The notes under the pieces were generated by a model. The model was not told where the DNA came from. It was given only the letters and a program-made list of their open reading frames with translations, and did no database searches. From the NCBI RefSeq assembly GCF_030272615.1, contig NC_081412.1, positions 141,526,747 to 141,590,746 of the forward strand: a stretch of DNA of 64,000 nucleotides. Reading direction: 5' to 3'. Source of the stretch: Cryptomeria japonica (lineage: Eukaryota; Streptophyta; Pinopsida; Cupressales; Cupressaceae). The position numbers were made by a program, and so were the translations under genes. This document shows, one piece after another, positions 54,967 to 64,000 of the stretch. Positions within the stretch are counted from its first letter, which is position 1. Each line of letters starts with the position of its first letter.

Positions 54967-56191
54967 TGTTGGCCATTTGGTGGAATTGATTATGTGTTGC
55001 ATTGATGTTTTGTCATTGATGCCAACACTAGTTGTTTGGATGCTTTACCGACACCCTTCTAGTCCCGGTAGGTTGAGTGGTTTCTAGTTAACTCGGATCC
55101 GACATGATCTGGTAGGCTCCAGTATAGTTTGGTGATGGAATTGGCTTGTTCATAATACTCATGCTTGTATTTGGTCAGTTATTTTTTGTCTGGTCAAATG
55201 CTATCCTGCTTTCCTAGAAGTTTGGTTTCTGGTTCTGATGAGGGTTTCACTGACAGAGCTTTTGGTGGAGATCTTTGATGAATTACATAAGTGGTGTTGG
55301 TGCAGCTTTTGGTGGATTTTTAGGATGTTATTGATGATCATGTTCTAGACTTAGCAGATGAAGATCATTGTTGTAGTGTATGGACCTATACTTGGTCCCG
55401 ATTGATCTAGGTTATGGACCGACTTTAATGTAACGTGTGGATAGGACCTATTGATGTATTTCTAGGATGTCTTATGTTTTGATATTATTTTTTTGGTCTT
55501 AGGCTGACATGGTTTGTAATTACATGTAATTGGTTTATTGTCTAGTGGTCAACCTGATTGTTTATGGTCAAGGGTTTGTATGTATAGATGTAAGATCTCA
55601 TTGTAGATCATCATGGTTATTAGTAGAGGTCATGGTCAAGGAATGTAATGTGAAAATAATGTAATATCATTCAGGTAGAGGATTTGGTCGATCATCGAAG
55701 ATTGAATTGGGTTTATGTGAGAGGATTTAGTCCTCTGGTATTGAGCTTAATCGAAACTGTACTCAGGCATAGGAGATGATATCTTTTGCAGTTCAACACT
55801 TCTCCAGATTGTAGTTTGGATTTCTATGTAGTCACCGAAGCTCCTTTTGTGATGAGCAGTGTGCTCTAGGTTGTTGGCCTTCTTGCGAGTGCAAGCCCTT
55901 CATTTTTAATTCACATACTTACTGTAGAAGTATTATCTGACTATGGGTAGGCTTCCCAACATGGTTTTTCCCTTTACCTGGTCTTCCACGTACAAATCTT
56001 GGTGCTATGTGGATGGTATTTTTTTTTGTGATTATTGTTTATTCTTAATTGTTTTATCTGCTATTCTGGTATTAATGTTTTGTGTTTCAGTATTAAAGTT
56101 TAAATTGCTAATGGTTTCGGTAATATGTGACAACTGATTCACCCCCCGCCCCCCCTCGTAGTTGTCTTCTGGTAATTTGAACTGTCTAACA
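54967..56191 (+). repeat. 3' LTR of copia A
   Basis: 1225 bp, TGTTGGCC ... CTAACA. Its first 805 bp or so aligns with 42351-43155. Near the end is gattcaccccccgcccccc, like the tract in the other copia LTRs here. Confidence 0.88.
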
Positions 56192-56196
56192 ATATC

Positions 56197-56562
56197 TCAT
56201 ATTTAAGATTTGTGGATGGATGTGTTGATGTCTAAAATTGCTTTTAGACACATAGCCTTATGGAAAACTCGGTGCTGGGGGACCTGTGCATTTTCACTTA
56301 GTAACCTCCGATATTTTAGAATATGGAACTTCATTTACTATAAGGGAAAAGGGAAGAAAAAAAACATGAAATTAAACTAATCTAAGGTGATGTGCGTGAT
56401 CTAAATTTCACTTGAACAATCAACACAAATTACTTCATATATGTGCAATTCCAAGGCTCATTCAACAATATACATGCCTTATGAACAATCTTAGATACAT
56501 TCAAATACCTTTGTAAATGACATGAAGCAAAGCATACATGGACATCTACTAGAATGAAGAAG
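56197..56562. other. Spacer between copia A and the next element
   Basis: No gene seen. Confidence 0.4.
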
Positions 56563-56567
56563 TGTAT

Positions 56568-57502
56568 TATTGGAATCCAATAAAACTGAGAGGGGGGGTG
56601 AATCAATGTATACCGGAATGATCAATTTTAGCCTTATTAAAACATGCATACACCAACTGGTATACCGGTACATATAGAATTGAAAAAAGTAAAGCAACCA
56701 ATAAGAAAATCACATAAATGAACACCATAACACATAGAGATATACGTGGAAAAACTCAAAGAGGAAAAACCATGGTGGGATTTGTGACCCACAATATCAA
56801 TTCACTAGCCATATGAAGAGATATTACCAAATTAAGGGGCATGCACTTGCAGGAAGGCTTATAGCCTAGAGCACACTGCTCAATCACAAAAGGAACCTCA
56901 CTAACTACACATAAATCCAGACTACAATCTTGAGAAAATATTGAACTGCAAAGATAGCATCTCCTATGCATGAATACAATTACAGTTAAGCTCTATGTAT
57001 TTCGGTTTGAAACCCTAAACCCTTTACCAAAATACCCCTTACATAAATATCCTCACATACATGATCTCTTTGATATATTTCACATTACATTATATCTATA
57101 TTTGCATCCATACCATTACATAACAAAATGATCTAACAAACTGACCTATATACCCTTTACAATTCATCATACCTTATGTTGGCTTACAAAGATATTTACA
57201 ATATCAATATGCATGTTGGCTAGATAAAATAAATACATGAATATCAAAAACAATTGTCAATGCCAGATCCAAAAGATGTTGGCCTTCAATACTAATAACC
57301 TTATTCTAAACCATGTTTGCCTACACTTTCGATAATCTAAGAATTCCTTCCATCCTGATGGTATCGGTGTTGGTGTCAGTGAAGTGTCTGTGAAGTGCCT
57401 CCTGGTACACAACTGAACCAAAACATGAAGCCGTTATAAACTACCATGTTGCCATCAATGACAACATAGTGAAACCAATCAATTGAGTGGCAATTGCCAA
57501 CA
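56568..57502 (-). repeat. 3' LTR of the LARD-like element
   Basis: 935 bp. On the element strand it starts TGTTGGCAATTGCC and ends ...ttggattccaata. Includes gattcaccccccct and ctcagttttattgg. Aligns with 62482-63137 over the available part. Confidence 0.85.
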
Positions 57503-57515
57503 ATCTCCCCTTTGG

Positions 57516-60447
57516 CATTGATGGAAACACTCATGTGAAAAATGATCATGGTTTCATCTGTCGGTTTCATCCAGAACCTACTCCCCCTAAGCTGAATATT
57601 CATCTATGATCATAATAAAAAATACTCCATATCTCCCCCTAATGTATACAACTCCCTCTTTTTCTTTTTCACATCTATATCTCTCCCCCTTTAACATCAA
57701 TTCCATCAAAGTTTCAAAAAGAATACCAAAAATCTAAAACCGGGATGAAGAATGAAAGACTGTACAATGAATATCCCAACAATACCTTACCGGAGCTTAA
57801 TATTTTTAAAAATATCTGGATATGCCTTCTTTGATAGCTCAAGATAAGTATCCCAACTAGATTTGAAAGTGTTAGAAATAGATACAAGTCCATTTATCAT
57901 ATGTGTAAATGACTCTTTCTCATTTAACTCTATCGGTGTGGGCTTACCAACCATATCTATACACTCCTTGTTATGTACACTAAGTGAATCCAACCTCTGA
58001 GACTTCTGGCTCTTCTTATCATTTTATCTTTTTCTTTCTCAAGAGCAAAAACTTGGGCTTCCAAAACCAAAATCTGACCATCAATGGATGTAGTCAATGA
58101 ATTCAATCCATCAAAAGAATTCGCTATACTTGCAATTTTCTCCTGAGATTTCGTAATCTTCTTGTCCAAGTTAAATGTAAGAACATCTGTGTTACAACAT
58201 ACTTCATAAATATTTGTGTACTGCTTTAAATAATTATCTATCCATTTTAGCTTATCATTAATATCCTTCCTTTCAAACTCAATTATTTGATCAAATGTAG
58301 CTCTCTTTACCTATGTGAACCTCTCCAGTGCTTGTCGGTTTGAAATCTGTTGCAAGGACTGGAAATTCTTTGAAATATGTTTAGTGATTGTCTTAAGATT
58401 TCTGGATGGGCTCTCTTCATTGCCAAACTTACACTCTGGGACTAGTCTATGCAAAATAGTGATAGACTGATCCATATCACCTTTATCCATAGATCCTTCC
58501 TTCAACTTTTTATGTGCAGCCATCATCATGAGTTCAATAGGACTCATCTCGGTTATACTTTTATTTTCAACCTCCGAGGTGTTAATTGAAAACAATGATG
58601 GACTCACTATCGGTTCCATGTCGGATTCCCCTTTCTTCTCCTCTTATGTTTTAACCTTTATAGTTTCCTCACTTGCATCGGTGGCTTCACCACTTGGTGC
58701 AGCCTCAGTAACTCTCGATTCCTCCCTAGGAACTATAACCTCATCCTATACATTTGTATTCGGAGGCCTGTTGTCCTCAACATTAGTATCGCATACATTA
58801 TCAACCTTTACACTCTCTGTATTTGTCGGTATCTCAATTTTTGTCTGTACATTTGTATCTATCGGGGGCTTAATTTCCACTATCTTATTTTTTTTCAAAA
58901 TTTAGAGTGAAGTACCCATAATACCCTTTCCTTTTCCTTCAACCGGGATGTCTGTAGTATCTATCTTAGATTTTGGTGAAGTATAAAATCCATGGTTCTC
59001 TTCAAATAACTTAACCCATGCCTTGTGGGTCTCCTTGATTGTCTCATTTACTCTACCTAACATAAGATTGATTATTCTATGTTTGTTGTTAAAAAATTTC
59101 TTATCTGCCACCTCAAGTGTCTTATCCATCTCCTGAGGAGTAATAGAAACACAAACAAATAACAACTCTTGTATCTTTATATGATTGTCCTCTTACATTG
59201 CTGATAGTCTCCTAGCATCTAACATATCATACAACTGTGCTAGTATTTGGTTTTCAATTTCTATCAAGGCTTTCTTATAAATATCCAAATATAACAATAC
59301 TACTTCCTCTACTTCTCTTTTTCATCATTCTCTAAATGTTCAAAATAAAATTGTACATTATTTAACATAACATCTTTAGTAATCTCATCAACTAATTATG
59401 CACAAGTCTGTGGTGGAATGATAGATACATTACCGGATTCAATTGCTAGATCAATGTCATCCTTCTTCTTTCTTCTTCCAGTACTGGATGGGGATGAAGT
59501 TGTTTTTTTGGAGCTCATTTCTATGCCGGTAACTTGAATATAACTTTCCTAATCAGTTTCTTTGTAGCCTCTACCTTGGTTTCTTTAGTTTTCTTCCTTA
59601 TTTCCCTTTTGATTGCCAGGGGTGTGTTATCTTCAGTTGGAGATTCAACTCCAATAGGTTCAATAAATATTTTTGGTTCTTTTCTATTTCTGCCTTTCTC
59701 TGGGACAACATCAAATAATGCTTTGATATCTTGTGAAACCTTCTCAATAAATTTACTTTCCTTTCCTTCCTTCTTCTCTCTCTTCTTCTGGTTGAACTCA
59801 ATTTCAACCTCTTCTGTCTTATGCTTAGAGATACCATAGGGTTTCTCAGCTTCATTAATAGGTGCATCAATCAACATCTTTTCATAAGCATCAAGAATCT
59901 ATGCATCAACTTCATAGCCCATCTCCTCAATCTAGATCTTTCGAGGTTTGACCGCTTCCATGAGTGTTTCATCTTTCTTCACCATGAAGCATATGTCAGT
60001 TGAGTATTTCTCAACAATGTGCTTAGGAATCCTTTCTCTAGATTTCATAGCCTTCTGGAATGCCTTAAAATATCCCCATACTTTGTCATCTCTCTAACTA
60101 CCCAATGTAGCAATTTATTGTTTCAGTTGCCTCCCTACCAAGATATCAAATGCCCATTGTCTCTTCCCAAAACCGGGAGTCTCATTGATAAAAAAATAGC
60201 ATTAAACAGACAATTAGGTTACCATACCATAAATTCCCTTTCTTTTCTCCTTTAGTCTTTGCTAGGTTTATCAATAGTTTATCCAACATCCAACCACATA
60301 GATCCAATTTCTCATTTTCTCTCATCATCTTATAAGTTGTGAAAATGCAGGAGATAGAAACAAAATTTAGTCAGTTTGATTGAGTTACCTTGTAATCAAT
60401 GACCATGCTTCTGAATCTGATGTCTGTATCAGTGATAGTACAGATTT
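57516..60447 (-). pseudogene. Degenerate long ORF of the LARD-like element, 3' part
   Basis: Open minus-strand pieces: 59877-59521 (Lys/Glu-rich, FIEKVSQDIKALFDVVPEKG), 59165-58902 (TLEVADKKFFNNKHRIINLM), 58619-58311 (SPIELMMMAAHKKLKEG), 58169-57957 (heptad-rich, IDGQILVLEAQVFALEKEKD) and 57993-57787. Between them, stops are frequent. Around 60330-60190 a conserved-looking LDLCGWMLDKLLINLAKTK and GNLWYGNLIVCL occurs. No enzyme motif is visible. I do not recognise the protein family with certainty. Confidence 0.4.
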
Positions 60448-60816
60448 TCATTGACCGCCTATCTGAAGTTGCATCGATAATCTTGTTGACATGATCATTA
60501 GAAACCTTCTTATCCGAACATTGCCCAACCTGTGGTAAACCAGTGACTGCCCTGATGGCCTCCTTTGTAATCTATATGGTCTATCTAACCAGATAAACTC
60601 TCCATGCACTTTTCTCAAAACATACCTAACAATTTCATCTTCAAATTCCAGAATATCCAGAATGTCGGTAAACCCTAAATCCTCAATGTGCTTGTATTTA
60701 GGTTTAATATTTCTAGAATCTCCCATTATCTCATTCATGTACTTGTTCTTGATATCAATTTTTCCCAAATCCTCAATGTGACAATGGATGTAAGCTCTTA
60801 CATCTTCAACATACAC
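60448..60816 (-). pseudogene. Unrecognised ORF segment of the LARD-like element
   Basis: 122 residues. RYVLRKVHGEFIWLDRPYRL resembles hypothetical proteins found in plant retroelements and so-called putative plant transposon proteins, but I cannot name it. The C-terminal third is out of frame with the likely original. It belongs to the same long region as 57516-60447. Confidence 0.4.
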
Positions 60817-61451
60817 AACTCCTTCCGGGACATGGGAAAAAGTGCCAACTGAATCATCCAGGGTAGCAACATGCAGATATCACTTGAAAGTCAGTCTGGG
60901 ATGGTCCTTGACCTCAACAACAATTAGGTTTGCAACAAAGATAGGTACAGATGATGATCTCACTTTCATGATTAAAGATAAATACCCGTGAATCGTTGTT
61001 GGTGAAAAACTCTAAAGACCTCTTCCAATCACTAGTGAAATTTCTCAAGAAGATATCTGATTGCACTGAATCACCCTTAATCACTCTGAATCACTCTTAA
61101 TTTCTTTGAATGCAAGGTGATTAGAAATGTAGTAGATTCAACCTTTTATCCTCCAATAAAAACCTAATCTTTCATTGACATCAATGACTACAGGTGGAAG
61201 ATACCGGATCTCGATCAAACATCTTTGTGCCAGATAAGCATCTTCAATGTCTAGAACATCTTCTAGAACCTCTTCCTAGGGCATATGAAACATCTTCATG
61301 AATTTTTCCTACCCCTAAGGCATCTACCTTAGTTACCGATTGAGCTTCTTACTGGTGTAGGAGAAACTTCCTCTACCAGATAAGTAACCGGTGCATTACC
61401 ATCTGCTGATTTTTCTTCTGACTTCCTAACCCATCTCTGGGTATGATCTTG

Positions 61452-61937
61452 TCAGATTTCATTAACCTTTTCTTTCCCTTTTTTATTTGATCCTCCATTA
61501 CCAACCAGTGGATTTCTACTTCTATAGAATTTAGCAATATGTCCAACCTCATTACATGCATAACATGTAACATTGTTCTTTTGAATTGATTTGCTAAAAT
61601 TAGTATAATTGCTTGACCTACACTGATTAGCCATATGTCCAAATTTTCCACATGCATAACATTTTACATTCATTCTACAATCTTCTATTTTATGACCATT
61701 CTTATTACATTTATAACATTGACCGAGAGTAGAATTATTGTTTTGAATTGCTTTGTTTCTACATTGCCTAGCCATGTGACCAAATTTATTACACACAAAA
61801 CATCTACCATTAAATTTATAAGCATTAAACTGCCTTACCGATGCCTTATAGTTTTGATCTTCATTTGTAGTATAGGAACTCTGTCCTTGCTCAAATCTAA
61901 GTCCATTAGAATCTCCATTCTGCGTTTGTCTCTTCAA
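61452..61937 (-). CDS. CCHC zinc-knuckle protein (gag-like), four knuckles
   Basis: 161 residues with CFVCNKFGHMARQC, CYKCNKNGHKIEDC, CYACGKFGHMANQC and CYACNEVGHIAKFY. The first three are complete C-x2-C-x4-H-x4-C knuckles; the fourth has lost its last Cys (Tyr). Such knuckles bind single-stranded nucleic acid. Gags normally have one or two. Gln/Asn-rich linkers separate them, and a basic tail (KKGKEKVNEI) follows. It lies near the 5' end of the element, where gag is expected. The ATG at 61937 is only the first in frame; a stop upstream may be secondary. Confidence 0.65.
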   Translation of the reverse strand: MKRQTQNGDSNGLRFEQGQSSYTTNEDQNYKASVRQFNAYKFNGRCFVCNKFGHMARQCRNKAIQNNNSTLGQCYKCNKNGHKIEDCRMNVKCYACGKFGHMANQCRSSNYTNFSKSIQKNNVTCYACNEVGHIAKFYRSRNPLVGNGGSNKKGKEKVNEI

Positions 61938-62239
61938 TAACTCATCTAGTTGTGCTGAACTGATCTTGAATATTTCTCTATACTCGCAATAGTTATATCA
62001 TCTCTAGGAATTATCATTTGTCTCTCAAGCTCTTATTCTTACTATAGGATTGTACTAAATGAGTCTTCAACATAGCATTCTCATGAACCAACCTACCACA
62101 TTCTTAAAATTTGTTCTTGAGAGATACAACACGATTTTCTTCCTTTTTCTTTTGATCTTCAATCTCCTTAGACATTCTCATGGCCATGTTCTCCTGACTC
62201 AGCTTCTGACACTATTCCTTAAGTGCATCTTTCTCATCA

Positions 62240-62464
62240 TCATCTTTTTTGTAAAAGTTCCTTCCTCCTAGCTTGAATAGATAACAACCTCTCATGTAGG
62301 ACAAGAATGAACTCCTTAGCAGAATTCAATTCATCTTGTAGCTTTAAGTTCTTCATCCTTTCAGCATCATAATCTTTAAGTGCCATCCCAAGTTGCTTTT
62401 CCAAACCCATATCCATGGATTTTGGATTCAAGATCTCCCTCAAGCTATTAAACCTCCGAGGCAC
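62240..62464 (-). pseudogene. Coiled-coil segment at the start of the LARD-like ORF
   Basis: 74 residues, LEKQLGMALKDYDAERMKNL and KLQDELNSAKEFILVLHERL, with strong heptads. It lies directly inside the PBS of the 5' LTR and may be the N-terminal oligomerisation part of the gag-like protein. Separated from the knuckle ORF by stops. Confidence 0.45.
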
Positions 62465-62481
62465 AAGACTCTAAAACCAAT

Positions 62482-63137
62482 TGTTGGAATCCAATAACAC
62501 TGAGAGGGGGGGTGAATCAGTGTTATACCAGAATGATCAATTTTAGCCTTAATAAAATATGCATACACCAGCCAGTATACCAGTACATATAGAATTGAAA
62601 GAAGTAAAGAAACCAATAAGATAGTCACATAAATGAACACCATAACACATAGAGATATATGTAGAAAAACTCAAAGAGGAAAAACCATGGTGGGATTTGT
62701 GACCCACAATATCATTTCACTGGCCATATGAAGAGATATTACAAAATATAGGGGCCTGCACTTGCAGGAAGGCTTATAGCCTAGAGCACACTGCTCAATC
62801 ACAAAAGGAGCCTCACTAACTACACATAAATCCATACTACAATCTGAAGAAAAGATTGGACTGCAAAGGTAGCATCTTGTATGCCTGAATACAATTTCGG
62901 TTAAGCTCTGTCTGTTCCAGTCTAAAACCCTAAACCCTTTATCAGAATACCCCTTATATAGATATCCTCACATACGTGATCTCTCTAATATATTTTGCAT
63001 TACATAACATCCATATTCACATCCATACCATTACATCACAAAATGATCTAACCAACTGACCTATATACCCTTTACAATTCATCATGCCTTCTGTCATCTT
63101 ACAAAGATATTTACAATATGAATATACATATCGGCTA
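62482..63137 (-). repeat. 5' LTR of the LARD-like element (interrupted)
   Basis: Matches 56568-57230 closely (for example gaggaaaaaccatggtggga and gcttatagcctagagcacac). Ends at ...tcggctatat where a different LTR begins. The rest is expected right of the window. Confidence 0.8.
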
Positions 63138-64000
63138 TATTGGCATTATAGATGAATTGATTATGTGTTGCATTTATGTTTTGTCATTGATGTCAACACT
63201 AGTTGTTATGGTTTGTTACTGACAAACAAGTTTGGTTACTGGTAGAAGATCTAGTGTTACCCGTAGAAGAGACTATTTGTTGGACACTTTTGACATGTTT
63301 GGATCAATAGAGTATGTTTGATTTTATGTGTTACATGTTCTTGGAGCATGTTTTGGTCAGTTGGTACTGACTTGGTAATTGGATTCTATCATACACTCTT
63401 GTAAACCCATACTGACATTGGTTTAAGTTTTTACCGGCAAAGATTTCAATAAGGAATCTTGACAAGATGCATAAGTAGTGTTGGTGCGGCTTTTAGGATG
63501 CTGAAGAGGTTCTTTGATCATGCTTCAACTAGATGGAGACATTGCTTTGACGTGGTGGACCCAAAATAGGTTTGGTGCCTATGTAGGTTATGGAACAGTA
63601 TCATATTAATGTGTACTCTACATGTTACCGGGATGTTTCAGGATGTTCTATGGATTGGTTATTGTTGTTTTGGTCTTAAGCCGACATGGCATATCATTGT
63701 AATATGGATTTATGTAATGATCTTATTGTAATATATTTCAGGTGGCCAACCTAATTGGTTTAGGCCTTAGGGTTGGTATAAAATGATGTAAGATCTCATT
63801 GTAGATCATGGGGAATAAGTGTCATGGTCATGAAATGCAATATCATATGCGAAAGAGATTTGGTCTATCATAGGTGATCGAATTGGGATTAAGGAAGAGG
63901 TTAAAGGCCTCTAGTATTGAGCTTAACCGAGACTGTAATCAAGAATGGTAGATGTTATCTCTAATATTTCATTACTCTGGATTGTTGTCCATTTATCTTG
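63138..64000 (+). repeat. Copia-A-like LTR, incomplete at window end
   Basis: Begins (t)tggcattatagatgaattg and resembles 42351-43155 and 54967-56191 in order (gattatgtgttgcatttatg, taagccgacatgg, gatgtaagatctcattgtag, ttgagcttaaccgagactgta). It is a more distant member of the same LTR family, inserted into the 5' LTR of the LARD-like element. Confidence 0.75.

Larger units (their letters stand above)
42351..56191 (+). mobile_element. Ty1/copia element A (hosts nested element B)
   Basis: The left LTR begins tgttggccatt at 42351 and the right LTR is 54967-56191. Flanking 5-mers GTATC (42346-42350) and ATATC (56192-56196) fit a target duplication with one change. Between them: partial gag, protease, integrase, RT and RNase H (43166-46902), then the 3' untranslated part, which is split by element B (46995-54652) and resumes at 54653-54966 to the polypurine tract aaagggggagat. 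A deletion removed the end of the left LTR, the PBS and the gag N-terminus at about 43155. Dead copy. Confidence 0.85.
56568..63137 (-). mobile_element. Non-autonomous (LARD-like) LTR element with CCHC protein, minus strand
   Basis: The 3' LTR is 56568-57502, preceded on the element strand by polypurine ccaaaggggagat (57503-57515). The 5' LTR starts at 62482 and is interrupted at about 63137 by another LTR. After the 5' LTR comes a PBS-like ttggttttagagtc. The 5-kb interior lacks protease, RT, RNase H and integrase. Instead it carries a broken long reading region: coiled coil (62464-62240), four zinc knuckles (61937-61452), and acidic/basic low-complexity segments to 57790. It must depend on a partner element for mobility. 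Confidence 0.8.

Noticed and set aside
58528-58905. Hydrophobic Ser-rich plus-strand ORF resembling a membrane protein
   Set aside because: Antisense of the Lys/Glu-rich low-complexity minus-strand ORF of the LARD-like element; hydrophobicity is a mirror effect.

Overview
This is plant nuclear DNA, most likely from a gymnosperm (a conifer is my best guess). It has no prokaryotic gene organisation. The only apparently intact host gene is a nine-exon cytochrome P450 of the CYP707A (abscisate 8'-hydroxylase) type on the minus strand. Almost everything else is old, nested transposable-element sequence: Ty3/gypsy and Ty1/copia LTR elements, a CACTA DNA transposon, small non-autonomous LTR elements and hAT-type MITEs. 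The conifer assignment is an inference from this nested, slowly decaying retroelement landscape and the long P450 introns. No marker in the window proves it.

Layout. 1-11460: 3' part of a Tat/Ogre-type Ty3/gypsy element (gag knuckle, protease, G-patch, RT, two RNase H domains, integrase, an antisense plant-mobile-domain ORF, polypurine tract and 3' LTR). 11474-25690: a minus-strand Ty3/gypsy element with 5' LTR and PBS on the right. Its integrase is split by a complete 9.86-kb CACTA transposon (11735-21590) with matching terminal inverted repeats and a CCA/CCA 3-bp target duplication. 25691-26757: a minus-strand copia relic. 27319-29855: a complete small LTR element (161/164-bp LTRs, TSD GTGAG) carrying a hAT-like MITE. 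31680-37268: the P450 gene. A partial duplicate of its promoter and intron 1 lies at 39730-40605, and a second copy of the MITE lies upstream of the gene. 41455-41830: receptor-kinase pseudogene. 42351-56191: copia element A, with complete copia element B (46995-54652, two 1627-bp LTRs) nested in its 3' end. 56568-63137: a minus-strand non-autonomous LTR element with four CCHC knuckles. 63138-64000: start of another LTR.

Most notable content. The CACTA element shows no recognisable transposase. It does carry several fragments of a DRM-family de novo DNA methyltransferase gene, the plant enzyme of RNA-directed DNA methylation. These are arranged as inverted repeats, the largest with two arms of about 1.09 kb around a 51-bp loop. 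A transcript would fold into a long hairpin with DRM sequence, so the element could in principle make small RNAs against the host methylation machinery. Rice offers a known parallel: miR820 lies inside CACTA elements and targets OsDRM2. That expression, processing or targeting occurs here is inference.

Many premature stops in the elements can be explained by C-to-T (or opposite-strand G-to-A) changes, as expected from decay of methylated cytosine.
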